Source: Ramlibacter ginsenosidimutans (lineage in GTDB: Bacteria; Pseudomonadota; Gammaproteobacteria; Burkholderiales; Burkholderiaceae_C). From it: DNA of 64,000 nt. The DNA is taken from NCBI RefSeq assembly GCF_042678185.1, contig NZ_JBHUDQ010000012.1. One strand, given 5' to 3'. Each line of letters opens with the position of its first letter. Position 1 is the first letter of the stretch. The position numbers and the translations under genes are program-made. The notes beneath the pieces are model-generated. The model made no database searches. It saw nothing but the letters and a program-made list of their open reading frames with translations, and was not told where the DNA came from. Below, in pieces: positions 27,976-36,402 of the stretch.

Positions 27976-29070
27976 ATGCCGCGTCCCATCCTTGCCACCA
28001 TCCATGCCGAAGCGCTGCGCCACAACCTGGCGCGCATGCGGTCCGCCGCGCCCGATGCGAAAGTCTGGGCGGTGGTCAAGGCCAACGCCTACGGCCACGG
28101 CATCGAGCGCGTCTACGACGCCCTGCGCGCGGCGGACGGCTTCGCCCTGCTGGACCTGCAGGAAGCCGAGCGCGTGCGCGCACTCGGCTGGCGCGGCCCC
28201 ATCCTGCTGCTGGAAGGCGCCTTCGAGGCGCGCGACCTGGAGCTGTGCTCGCGCCTGGGCCTGTGGCACGTCGTGCACTGCGACGAGCAGATCGAGTGGC
28301 TGGCCGCCCACAAGACGCAGGTGCCGCACCGCGTGTTCCTCAAGATGAACTCCGGCATGAACCGGCTCGGCTTCGCGCCCCAGCGCTATCGCGCGGCCTG
28401 GGCGCGGCTGGATGCGCTCCCGCAGGTGGAGGAGATCTCGCTGATGACGCACTTCAGCGATGCGGACGGCCCGCGCGGGATCCTCCACCAGCTGCGCGTC
28501 TTCGTGGAGACGACGCGCGACCTGAGCGGCGAACGCTCGCTGGCCAACAGCGCCGCGGCGTTGCGCCATTCCGACGAGCCGGCCGTGCGCAGCGACTGGA
28601 TCCGCCCCGGCATCGCGGTTTACGGCAGCGCGCCCGATTACCCCGGGCACGACATCGCGCACTGGGGGCTGCAGCCCACCATGACGCTGGCCACGCGCGT
28701 GCTGGCGGTGCAGCAGCTCCTGCCCGGCGACACGGTCGGCTACGGCTCCAGCTTCACGGCCGATGCGCCGCTGCGCATCGGCGTCGTGGCGTGCGGTTAT
28801 GCGGATGGCTATCCGCGCCACTGCTCCACCGGCACCCCGGTGCTGGTGGACGGCGTGCGCACCCGGCTGGTCGGCCGCGTCAGCATGGACATGATCGCGG
28901 TCGACCTCACGCCCGTGCCGCACGCGGGCTTCGGCAGCGAGGTCACGATGTGGGGCCGGGCCGCCAACGGCGCGGTGCTGTCCATCGACGAAGTGGCGGC
29001 CAGCGCGGGCACGCTCGGCTACGAGCTGATGTGCGCGCTCGCGCAGCGGGTGCCGGTGGTCGTCGACTAG
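27976..29070 (+). CDS. alr: Alanine racemase
   Basis: 364-residue PLP racemase making D-alanine for peptidoglycan. The PLP lysine is K35 in VVKANAYGHG, and the catalytic tyrosine lies in VACGYADGYPRH region on the second domain (GYGSSFTA also conserved). GGAG lies about 5 nt before the ATG. It is divergent from lplT and converges on the DMT gene; the palindromic repeat at 29085 follows its stop. Confidence 0.96.
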   Translation: MPRPILATIHAEALRHNLARMRSAAPDAKVWAVVKANAYGHGIERVYDALRAADGFALLDLQEAERVRALGWRGPILLLEGAFEARDLELCSRLGLWHVVHCDEQIEWLAAHKTQVPHRVFLKMNSGMNRLGFAPQRYRAAWARLDALPQVEEISLMTHFSDADGPRGILHQLRVFVETTRDLSGERSLANSAAALRHSDEPAVRSDWIRPGIAVYGSAPDYPGHDIAHWGLQPTMTLATRVLAVQQLLPGDTVGYGSSFTADAPLRIGVVACGYADGYPRHCSTGTPVLVDGVRTRLVGRVSMDMIAVDLTPVPHAGFGSEVTMWGRAANGAVLSIDEVAASAGTLGYELMCALAQRVPVVVD

Positions 29071-29084
29071 GTACGGGCTGCATG

Positions 29085-29187
29085 CGTAGGCTGGTGGTGA
29101 GCGACAGCGAACCCCAGCGTCGCGCGCACCGCTGGGGTTCCTGCGTCACCCCCAGCCTGCGAAGACTGCGTCACCCCACCCTACGAG
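29085..29187. repeat. Palindromic intergenic repeat, copy 1
   Basis: The motif CGTAGGCTGGTGGTGAGCG continuing to AACCCCAGCG (29085-29119) is followed by its imperfect inverted copy (29130-29161) and a third partial arm (29168-29187, ending CCTACGAGG). It can fold into a long hairpin. A second copy with the same core lies at 53174-53264. Both lie between convergent genes, like REP/BIME elements, and may act in termination or mRNA 3'-end stability. Confidence 0.8.
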
Positions 29188-29206
29188 GACGCGAAGGCCG
29201 CGACCC

Positions 29207-30121
29207 TCACTTCTTCCGCAGCCCCAGCGCCATCACGGTTCCGACCACCAGCAGCGCGCCGGCGACCTGGATGGGAGCGATGGACTGGCCGAGGATCAGC
29301 CAGGCCAGCACCAGCGCGAACACCGGCTCCACGTTCATGATGGCGGAGTTGCCCACGACGCCCAGCCGCGGCAGCACGGTGAACATGATGGTGAACGCGG
29401 TGCCGTACAGGAAGGTGAGCGCCGCGAGGCCCCCCCAACCCGCGGGCGCGGTGGGCAGGTGGAAGCCGCCTTGCAGCGTGACCGTGGTCAGGGCGACCAG
29501 CGCGGCGATGGCCATGGTGCTGGCGGTGCGCACGCGGCCGTCCACGTCGCCAGCCTCGTGCTGCGTGAGCACCAAGGCCAGTCCGAAGGTGGCAGCAGCG
29601 GCGAGGGCGAAGGCCACGCCCGCTCCGATCTGCGCCCACTGGCCCGAGGCGCCGAGGCCGGACGCGGCGCCGAAGACGTCGAGTGCCAGCGCCAGGCCGA
29701 CCAGGATCACGGGCATCGCGACCAGGGTGGCCTTCTCGGCGTGCTTGCGGTACACGACGGCGGACCAGAAAGCCGTCCAGATCGGGTAGGTGTTGAAGGC
29801 GAGCAGGGCCAGCGCCACCGGCAGGCGCGCCACGGCGGAGTAGAGGCACAGGCTTTGCACGCCGACCAGCAGGCCGATGGCCGGCAGCATCTTCCTGTGT
29901 CGCGCGCTGAAGCGCACGCGCACACCCTGCGAGGCGAGCAGCGCGACCACCACGAAGGTCGTGATCGTGCTGCGGAACACGACGGCCGTTGCCACGTCCA
30001 CGCCGTTGTTGAAGGCGATGCGGGCGGCGACGTGGTTCGCGCCCATCATGAGCGCGATCAGCAGCAGCGTGCCGAAGGCGGCGCCGCTGAGGGCGCGCGC
30101 CGGGGCGGGGATCGCCGCCAT
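29207..30121 (-). CDS. EamA/DMT family transporter, last gene of the hpa operon
   Basis: 304-residue, 10-helix drug/metabolite transporter (EamA repeats beginning LLLIALMMGANHVAARIAF and AGVAFALAAAATFGLALVL). Its start codon is 1 nt from the stop of the upstream ketopantoate-reductase-like gene, so it belongs to the hpa transcript. It could move an aromatic acid or a pathway by-product; the direction and substrate are inferred from position only. Confidence 0.85.
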   Translation of the reverse strand: MAAIPAPARALSGAAFGTLLLIALMMGANHVAARIAFNNGVDVATAVVFRSTITTFVVVALLASQGVRVRFSARHRKMLPAIGLLVGVQSLCLYSAVARLPVALALLAFNTYPIWTAFWSAVVYRKHAEKATLVAMPVILVGLALALDVFGAASGLGASGQWAQIGAGVAFALAAAATFGLALVLTQHEAGDVDGRVRTASTMAIAALVALTTVTLQGGFHLPTAPAGWGGLAALTFLYGTAFTIMFTVLPRLGVVGNSAIMNVEPVFALVLAWLILGQSIAPIQVAGALLVVGTVMALGLRKK

Positions 30122-30122
30122 C

Positions 30123-31097
30123 TCAGTACAGGCCGTGCACGCGGGCGTGCAGGCGCGACAGTCCGAGCAAGGCGTCGGTGAAGGGCGTGGGCACGCCGGT
30201 CATTTCGCCCATCTCCCGCACCACCGTGACCAGCGCGTCGATCTCGACCGGCTTGCCCGCTTCCACGTCCTGCAGCATGGAGGTCTTGAAGGCGCCCAGC
30301 TTGCGCGTGATCTGGTGGCGGTCCTCCGGCTTCTGCTCGATCGGAATGCCGACGCGCGCACCGATCTCGCGGGCTTCCAGCATCACCGAGGAGATGAAGG
30401 CGCGCACCAGGTCGTCGTTGAGGATCAGGTCCGTCGTGGCGCCCGTCATCGCGCTCACGGGGTTGACGGTCATGTTGCCCCACAACTTGTACCAGGCGTC
30501 CTTCTGGACCTGCTCGGAGACGACCGCCTCGAAGCCCGCCCGCTCCAGCAGCGAGGCGAGTTGCAGCACGCGCTGCGACTTCGCCCCGGAGGGTTCGCCG
30601 ATGATCAGCTTGTTGCCGAAGTGGTGCTGCACGAAGCCCGGCTCCTTCAGCGCGCAGCTCGCGTGCACGACGCAGCCGATGATGTGCTTCGCCGGCACGG
30701 CCTCGGCGATCGCACCGTCCGGGTCCACCGCTTTCAGGCGCGTGCCCTGGTAGTTGCCGCCAAAGCCCTGGAAGAACCACCACGGCACGCCGTTCATGGC
30801 CGTCAGCACCATCGTGTCCGGACCGAGCAGCGGCCGGATCGCCTTGGCCACCTCCGCCATCGCCGGCGCCTTCACCGCGACGACCACGAGATCCTGGACG
30901 CCGAGCTCCGCCGGAGCCGCGCTCGCCTTGACGCTCGCGGCGAGCGTCTCGCTGCCTTCCTGCAGGCGCAGTCCGTGCTGCTGCAAAGACGCGAGCGTCG
31001 CGCCGCGGGCGACCACGCTCACCTCGCAATCAGCTCGCGCGAGCTTCACGCCGATCCAGCCCCCGATGGCGCCGGCGCCGTAGATGCAGACCCTCAT
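30123..31097 (-). CDS. 2-dehydropantoate 2-reductase family protein
   Basis: 324-residue ApbA/PanE-type NADP-dependent reductase. It has the Rossmann motif GAGAIGGWIG at residues 7-16, the catalytic lysine region KLWGNMTVNPVSAMTG, and the C-terminal ApbA domain. Its ATG overlaps the stop of the class II aldolase gene (ATGA). Being embedded in a homoprotocatechuate operon makes a role in reducing a 2-oxo acid from the pathway likelier than pantothenate synthesis, so I give no gene symbol. Known members of the family in catabolic operons are often of unknown substrate. Confidence 0.88.
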   Translation of the reverse strand: MRVCIYGAGAIGGWIGVKLARADCEVSVVARGATLASLQQHGLRLQEGSETLAASVKASAAPAELGVQDLVVVAVKAPAMAEVAKAIRPLLGPDTMVLTAMNGVPWWFFQGFGGNYQGTRLKAVDPDGAIAEAVPAKHIIGCVVHASCALKEPGFVQHHFGNKLIIGEPSGAKSQRVLQLASLLERAGFEAVVSEQVQKDAWYKLWGNMTVNPVSAMTGATTDLILNDDLVRAFISSVMLEAREIGARVGIPIEQKPEDRHQITRKLGAFKTSMLQDVEAGKPVEIDALVTVVREMGEMTGVPTPFTDALLGLSRLHARVHGLY

Positions 31098-31876
31098 GAC
31101 TTGTAGTGCGTCCCGCTGCGCTGCTCCATGAGCCGCGTCATCGCATCGAACACGTCCTGGCCGGCGCCGAAGCGCTGATCGTACTGGAACGAGTCCTCGG
31201 TGGTCCGCTTCGCGACGGCTTCGGTCAGCTTGATGGCCGGACCGAGGGCGGCCTGCGCGATCTGGATGTCGCAGGCGCGCTGCAGGGTCCACAGGCGCAC
31301 GAAGGTCAGCGGCACCGTCGGACCGGCCGCCAGCAGGCCGTGGTTGCGCAGGATCATCAGCGGCTTGTTGCCCAGGCTCGCGAGCAGGCGCGGCGCCTCG
31401 TCGGCGTGGATGGTGATGCCCTCGAAGTCATGGTAGGCCACCATGTCGTGCAGCTGCGCCGAATAGAAGTTGTTCTGGGCCAGGCCGCCCTGCGTACAGG
31501 CGACGGCGACGCCGTTGGTGGTGTGCGTGTGCATCACGCAGTGCGCGCCGGGAATCCTGTCGTGGATCGCCGCGTGAATGGTGAAGCCGGCGGGGTTCAC
31601 AGGCCAGGGGTTGTGCGCATCCAGCTTGTTGCCCTGCACGTCGATCTTCAGCAGGTTGCTGGCCGTGACCTCCGAGTAGTGCAGCCCGAAGGGATTGATC
31701 AGGAACTGCTTCTCGCCGTGCGTGACGCTGTCGGGCAGCCGCACGGTGATGTGGTTGTAGATCATCTCGGTCCAGCCGAGCATGTCGAAGATGCGGTAGG
31801 CGGCGGCGAGCTGGACGCGAGCGGCCCACTCGTCGGGGTGCATGTCCGGCGCACGGGGTTGCAGTACGGCGTTCAT
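31094..31876 (-). CDS. Class II aldolase/adducin family protein
   Basis: 260-residue zinc-dependent class II aldolase-type protein. Metal ligands are expected in HCVMHTHTTNG and in the ILRNHG segment; the conserved GWTEMIYNHITVRLP region opens the fold. It lies between hpaI and the reductase gene with AGGAG before the start. The HpaI aldolase already splits the pathway end product, so this enzyme is either a second aldolase or works on a side product; the substrate is unknown. Confidence 0.88.
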   Translation of the reverse strand: MNAVLQPRAPDMHPDEWAARVQLAAAYRIFDMLGWTEMIYNHITVRLPDSVTHGEKQFLINPFGLHYSEVTASNLLKIDVQGNKLDAHNPWPVNPAGFTIHAAIHDRIPGAHCVMHTHTTNGVAVACTQGGLAQNNFYSAQLHDMVAYHDFEGITIHADEAPRLLASLGNKPLMILRNHGLLAAGPTVPLTFVRLWTLQRACDIQIAQAALGPAIKLTEAVAKRTTEDSFQYDQRFGAGQDVFDAMTRLMEQRSGTHYKS

Positions 31877-31885
31877 GGAGTGCTC

Positions 31886-32695
31886 CTAGTAGTTCTGGGG
31901 CTTGGCGGCCACGGCCGGCGCGCCCTTGAAGGCCGCAGCCAGGCCGCTGGTGGCCTTGACCATCAGGCTGCTGTCGGTGCCGACGGCGATGAAGTTCGCG
32001 CCCATCTCCACGTGCTGGCGCGCCAGCTTTTCGTCCAGCGTGAGGATGCCCACCGCCTTGCCCGCCGCATGGATGCGGCGGAACGCGTCGGCGATGATCT
32101 CCTGCATCTCCGGATGCCACGGATCGCCCACATGCCCGTAGGCGGCCGACAGGTCCGAGGGGCCGATGAACACGCCGTCCACCCCGTCGACGGCGGCGAT
32201 CGCATCGAGGTTGCGGATGCCTTCGCGCGTTTCGGCCTGCACCAGCAGGCAGATCTCGCGGTTCGCTTCCTTCGCGTAGTTGGCGTTGCGGCCCCAGCCG
32301 GAGGCGCGCGTCGCGGCCATGCCGCGGATGCCTGCGGGCGGATAGCGCATGCAGCGCACCAGTTCGCGCGCCTGCTCCGGCGTGTCCACCATGGGCACCA
32401 GCACGGTCTGGATGCCGAGGTCGAGGTATTGCTTGAGCAGCGCCTGGCCGACGAAGCCGTGGCCCATGGGCACGCGGGCGATCGCGTGCACGCCGGGGTA
32501 GCCCGCGATGATCTGCGACTGCTGCAGCAGGTTCATCAGGTCGTTGGGCGTGTGCTCCGCGTCCAGCAGCAGCCAGTCGAAGCCGGCGGCGGCGCAGATT
32601 TCGGTGTTGAGCGGGCCCAGCAGGCTGACCCACAGGCCGTACTGCGTGCGCTTCTCGGCCATGGCCTTCTTGAAGGGGTTGATCGGTGTCTGCAT
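31886..32695 (-). CDS. hpaI: 4-hydroxy-2-oxoheptane-1,7-dioate aldolase
   Basis: 269-residue class II (metal-dependent) HpcH/HpaI aldolase, which cleaves 4-hydroxy-2-oxoheptanedioate into pyruvate and succinate semialdehyde, the last step of the pathway. Conserved segments: GFDWLLLDAEHTPND (active-site His and acid), YPPAGIRG, VQAETREGIRNL and VDGVFIGPSDLSAAYG. It is close to the E. coli C HpaI pattern. It sits 9 nt after hpaH. Confidence 0.95.
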   Translation of the reverse strand: MQTPINPFKKAMAEKRTQYGLWVSLLGPLNTEICAAAGFDWLLLDAEHTPNDLMNLLQQSQIIAGYPGVHAIARVPMGHGFVGQALLKQYLDLGIQTVLVPMVDTPEQARELVRCMRYPPAGIRGMAATRASGWGRNANYAKEANREICLLVQAETREGIRNLDAIAAVDGVDGVFIGPSDLSAAYGHVGDPWHPEMQEIIADAFRRIHAAGKAVGILTLDEKLARQHVEMGANFIAVGTDSSLMVKATSGLAAAFKGAPAVAAKPQNY

Positions 32696-32704
32696 GGAGT
32701 CTCC

Positions 32705-33508
32705 TCAGGCGAAGCGGAAGGTGAAGCGGCCGAGCGGCCCGTAATCGGCATCGAAGACGTCGCCGCGCTTGGCGGCCACGGGCCGGGTGAAGGAACCGGC
32801 GAGCACGACCTCGCCGGCTTCCAGGGATTCGCCCCAGGGAGCGAGTTTCTGCGCGAGCCAGGCGATGCCGATGGCGGGGTGTCCCTGCACGCCCGCAGCG
32901 AGCCCGGTCTCCTCGACCACGCCGTTCTGGCGCAGCACGGCGCCCACCCAGGGCAGGTCCACCTCGTTCGGGCGCACCTTGCGGCCGCCGAGCACGATGC
33001 CGGCGTTCGCCGCGTTGTCGCTGATCGTGTCGTACACCTTGCGCATGGCCTTGGTGTGGCGGTCGAACTGTTCGATGCGCGCGTCGATGATCTCGATGGC
33101 CGGCTGCACGTAGTCGGTGGCTTCCAGCACGTCCTCGACGCTCACCTGCGGGCCCTGCAGCCTGCGCTTGAGGATGAAGGCCAGTTCCACCTCCACCCGC
33201 GGCGCGATGAAGCGCTCGGTCGGCAAGTCGCCCGGCGCGAAGAACATGTCGTCCAGCAGCGTGCCGTAGTCCGGCTCGTCGATCTGGCTGGACTGCTGCA
33301 TCGCGCGCGAAGTCAGGCCGATCTTGTGCCCGCGCACCTGCCGGCCCTCGGCGATCTTCATCGCGACCCACGCGCGCGAGATCGCGTACCCGTCGGCGAT
33401 GGTCATGCCGGGATGGCGCTTCGAGAAATGCTCCACCTGCCGTCGGCTGCGCTCGCTCTCGTGCAGCTCGCGCGCGAGCTGCTGGATGGTGTCGGGGGAG
33501 AAAGTCAT
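32705..33508 (-). CDS. hpaH: 2-oxo-hept-3-ene-1,7-dioate hydratase
   Basis: 267-residue member of the 2-keto-4-pentenoate hydratase/FAH-like family; it hydrates 2-oxohept-3-enedioate to the 4-hydroxy compound used by HpaI. It shows GHKIGLTSRAMQQ, PRVEVELAFIL (metal-binding acids) and VQPAIEIIDARI. Start ATG overlaps the hpaF stop (ATGA). Confidence 0.95.
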   Translation of the reverse strand: MTFSPDTIQQLARELHESERSRRQVEHFSKRHPGMTIADGYAISRAWVAMKIAEGRQVRGHKIGLTSRAMQQSSQIDEPDYGTLLDDMFFAPGDLPTERFIAPRVEVELAFILKRRLQGPQVSVEDVLEATDYVQPAIEIIDARIEQFDRHTKAMRKVYDTISDNAANAGIVLGGRKVRPNEVDLPWVGAVLRQNGVVEETGLAAGVQGHPAIGIAWLAQKLAPWGESLEAGEVVLAGSFTRPVAAKRGDVFDADYGPLGRFTFRFA

Positions 33509-33909
33509 TTGTTGAACAGCGGATGCAGCGTGCTGTGCTTGGCGTCGTACACCTGGCCGGGGCTTTCGTCGATCTGCACGGTGATGCCGATGAGTTCCTG
33601 TTCGAAGATCGGCGCGAAGTGCTGCTTCACGACCTCGGTCAACTGGTCGCCCGCTTTCTTCTGCACCGCCGCGCTGCGTCCCGCACCCATGCGCACGTTC
33701 ACGTACATGAACGCGTAATCGCCCTTGCCGTCGGCCACGGCGTAGTGCGCGGCCGGATACGCGAGCACGCGCGTCCCGCCGGTGGGGAACACCTGCTTGC
33801 CGGCCTCGTCGAGCACCGTGAGCATGCTGTCCGCGAGCTTGCGGCAGAGCGCCGACACGTCGGTCCTGCTCTCGATGTTGGGTGTGTAGAGGATGACGCA
33901 GTGAGGCAT
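33505..33909 (-). CDS. hpaF: 5-carboxymethyl-2-hydroxymuconate delta-isomerase
   Basis: 134-residue tautomerase-superfamily isomerase converting 5-carboxymethyl-2-hydroxymuconate to its keto isomer. The catalytic Pro follows the initiator Met (MPHCVILYTPNIE), as in the CHMI family. It is located between hpaD and hpaH in the pathway operon. Confidence 0.94.
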   Translation of the reverse strand: MPHCVILYTPNIESRTDVSALCRKLADSMLTVLDEAGKQVFPTGGTRVLAYPAAHYAVADGKGDYAFMYVNVRMGAGRSAAVQKKAGDQLTEVVKQHFAPIFEQELIGITVQIDESPGQVYDAKHSTLHPLFNK

Positions 33910-33929
33910 TGGGGGTCCGATTCCAATTG

Positions 33930-34856
33930 CTACAGCCGCTGGCCGATGTTGGTATAGCCCTCGGCCGAGGACGCCTGCGCCTTCGGGATCTCGTCGCCGC
34001 GCACCGGCGTGACCGGGAACACCGCATTGATCTGTCCGGTGCCGGACGCGCCGAAGTAAGGCGTGATCACTTCCGCCCGGCCCGTGTATTCGGACCAGCC
34101 CAGTGCGCCGAGCAGCATCGCGGTGTCGTGCATGAAGCCTTCACCGTGCCCCTTGGCCGCGTATTCGGGCAGCATGCCGCAGAAGGTCTTCCAGTCGCCT
34201 TGTTGCCAGATCCGGATCACTTCGCGATCGAGCTGCTCCAGGAAGGGGCTCCAGATCCTGAAACCGAACTCCGGCGCCAGGCCGTTCTGCGCGAACCGGT
34301 GCGACAGCGAGCCGCTGGCGAAGAAAGCCACGGTGCCGTCGTAGTGGTCTTCCACCGCCCGCCGCATCGCCCAGCCCAGTCGTGCGCTGTCGTTCAGGTA
34401 ATGCGCCTGGCACAGGGCCGACACCGAGATGACCTTGAAGTGCTGGTCGGCGTTCATGTAGCGCATGGGCACCAGCGTCCCGTACTCGGGCGCGAGGGTC
34501 GTGCGGTCGTGCGCGAGCGTCTCCACGCCCCAGTCGTTGCAGACCTCCGCCAGCAGCTTGCCCAGTTCCGGGTTGCCCGGGAACTCGTAGGCCATGTTGC
34601 TGATGAAGTGCGGCAGCTCGTTGCTGGTGTACAGGCCCTTGAAGTGCGCTCCGCAGTTGACGTGGTAGTTCGCATTGACCAACCAGTGCGTGTCGAACAC
34701 CACGATGGTGTCCACGCCCAGCTCGCGGCAGCGGCGGCCGATCTCCACGTGCCCGTCGATTGCGTCCTGGCGCGTGCCATGGCGCGGACCCGGCAGCTCG
34801 CTCAGGTACATCGACGGCACGTGCGTGATCTTGGCGGCCAACGCGAGCTTACCCAT
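33930..34856 (-). CDS. hpaD: 3,4-dihydroxyphenylacetate 2,3-dioxygenase
   Basis: 308-residue LigB-superfamily extradiol dioxygenase, opening the homoprotocatechuate ring to 5-carboxymethyl-2-hydroxymuconate semialdehyde. The N-terminus MGKLALAAKITHVPSMYLSELPG and the segments VVFDTHWLVN, YGTLVPMRYMN, SGSLSHRF and MHDTAMLLGALGW match HpaD of E. coli C closely. It is about 25 residues longer at the C-terminus (GDEIPKAQASSAEGYTNIGQRL). The gap to hpaE contains the double hairpin at 34879-34954; CAGGAGCT before the ATG is the ribosome site. Confidence 0.96.
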   Translation of the reverse strand: MGKLALAAKITHVPSMYLSELPGPRHGTRQDAIDGHVEIGRRCRELGVDTIVVFDTHWLVNANYHVNCGAHFKGLYTSNELPHFISNMAYEFPGNPELGKLLAEVCNDWGVETLAHDRTTLAPEYGTLVPMRYMNADQHFKVISVSALCQAHYLNDSARLGWAMRRAVEDHYDGTVAFFASGSLSHRFAQNGLAPEFGFRIWSPFLEQLDREVIRIWQQGDWKTFCGMLPEYAAKGHGEGFMHDTAMLLGALGWSEYTGRAEVITPYFGASGTGQINAVFPVTPVRGDEIPKAQASSAEGYTNIGQRL

Positions 34857-34878
34857 GCCGGAGCTCCTGTGTGTTTGG

Positions 34879-34954
34879 CCCTCCCCTCGAGGGGAGGGTC
34901 GGGGTGGGGGGAGCCCAGTAGCCCCCTTGGGGGGTGGCGTTCACGCCACCCCCC
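34879..34954. repeat. GC-rich double hairpin between hpaE and hpaD
   Basis: Two palindromes in 76 nt: CCCTCCCCTCGAGGGGAGGG (34879-34898, perfect 20-mer) and a 12-bp stem GGGGGGTGGCGT / ACGCCACCCCCC with a 2-nt loop (34929-34954). The stop codon of hpaE lies at the second loop. It looks like a mobile intergenic palindrome inserted at the end of hpaE and would form strong structures in the mRNA between the two genes. Confidence 0.75.
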
Positions 34955-36401
34955 AGTGCGGAATGTGGTGCCCGCCCAGCGACACCGCCACGTTCTTCGG
35001 CTCCAGGAACACTTCGTAGCTCCAGGTCCCGCCCTCGCGGCCGGTGCCCGAGGCCTTGGTGCCCCCGAAGGGCTGGCGCAGGTCGCGCACGTTCTGCGAA
35101 TTGACGAAGCACATGCCGGCCTCGATCGCCGCCGCGACGCGGTGCGCCTTGCCGATGTTCTCGGTCCAGACATAGGACGACAGGCCGTACTGGATGTCGT
35201 TGGCGAGCCGGATGGCCTCGGCCTCGTCGGCGAACGGGATGATGCAGGCGACCGGGCCGAAGATCTCGTCCTGCGCGATCTTCATGCGGTTGTCGACGTC
35301 GGCGAACACGGTCGGCGCCACGTAGTTGCCCTTCTTCACGCGATCGGACACCAGCGGCGCGTCGACTCCGCCGCACAGCAGGCTCGCGCCCTCCTTGCGG
35401 CCCAGCTCGATGTAGCTGCGCACCTTGGCCAGGTGCCCCTGCGAGATCATCGGGCCGATGATGGTCTTCTCGTCGAGCGGATCGCCGACCGCGATCTTCT
35501 TCGCCCGCGCGACGAAGCGGTCGACGAACTTCGCGTAGATCGCCTTGTGCACCAGGATGCGTGAACCTGCGGTGCAGCGCTCGCCGTTATTGGAGAAGAT
35601 CATGAACACGGCGGCGTCGAGCGCCCGCTCGAAGTCCGCGTCCTCGAAGACCACGAAGGGCGACTTGCCGCCCAGTTCCATCGAGAACTTCTTCAGCCCC
35701 GCTTCCTTCACGATGCGGTTGCCCGTCGCCGTGGACCCGGTGAAGGAGATCGCGCGCACGTCGGGGTGGCGCACCAGCGGCTCGCCGGCTTCCTTGCCGT
35801 AACCGTGCACGATGTTCAGAACGCCAGCCGGAATACCCGCTTCCAGCGCCAGTTCGCCCAGGCGCGCGGCGGTCAGCGGCGACAGCTCGCTCATCTTCAG
35901 CACCGCGGTGTTGCCGAAGGCGAGGCAGGGCGCCGTCTTCCAGGTCGCCGTCATGAACGGGACGTTCCACGGCGAGATCAGCGCGCAGACGCCGACCGGA
36001 TGAAACAGCGTGTAGTTCAGGTGCGTCGGCGTCGGATAGGTGTGGCCGTCCACGCGCACGCACATTTCGGCGAAGTACGAGAAGTTGTCGGCCGCGCGCG
36101 GCACCAGCTGCTTGCCGGTCTGCGCGATCACCTGGCCGGTGTCGTTGGTCTCGGCCTGCGCGAGCTCGGGCACGTTCTTCGCAATCAGCTCGCCGAGCCT
36201 GCGAACGAGCTTCGCCCGGTCGGGCGCGGGCAGGCCGGCCCATTTCGGGAAGGCTTCCTTCGCTGCGGCGACGGCGGCATGCACTTCCGCTTCGCCGCCG
36301 GAGGCGACTTCCGCCAGCACTTCCTGCGTGGCGGGATTCACGGTCGTGAAGTAGTCGCGGCCGGCTACGGACCGGCCAGCGATGAGATGGTCGATGCGCA
36401 T
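34941..36401 (-). CDS. hpaE: 5-carboxymethyl-2-hydroxymuconate semialdehyde dehydrogenase
   Basis: 486-residue NAD-dependent aldehyde dehydrogenase for the second step after ring cleavage. The catalytic cysteine lies in SNNGERCTAGSR, the general-base glutamate in KFSMELGGKSPFVVF, and the NAD motif is FTGSTATGN. I chose the ATG giving MRIDHLIAG, just after the hpaG2 stop; a TTG three codons upstream is possible. Its final residues are encoded within a strong hairpin element. Confidence 0.95.
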   Translation of the reverse strand: MRIDHLIAGRSVAGRDYFTTVNPATQEVLAEVASGGEAEVHAAVAAAKEAFPKWAGLPAPDRAKLVRRLGELIAKNVPELAQAETNDTGQVIAQTGKQLVPRAADNFSYFAEMCVRVDGHTYPTPTHLNYTLFHPVGVCALISPWNVPFMTATWKTAPCLAFGNTAVLKMSELSPLTAARLGELALEAGIPAGVLNIVHGYGKEAGEPLVRHPDVRAISFTGSTATGNRIVKEAGLKKFSMELGGKSPFVVFEDADFERALDAAVFMIFSNNGERCTAGSRILVHKAIYAKFVDRFVARAKKIAVGDPLDEKTIIGPMISQGHLAKVRSYIELGRKEGASLLCGGVDAPLVSDRVKKGNYVAPTVFADVDNRMKIAQDEIFGPVACIIPFADEAEAIRLANDIQYGLSSYVWTENIGKAHRVAAAIEAGMCFVNSQNVRDLRQPFGGTKASGTGREGGTWSYEVFLEPKNVAVSLGGHHIPHWGVA

Positions 36402-36402
36402 G

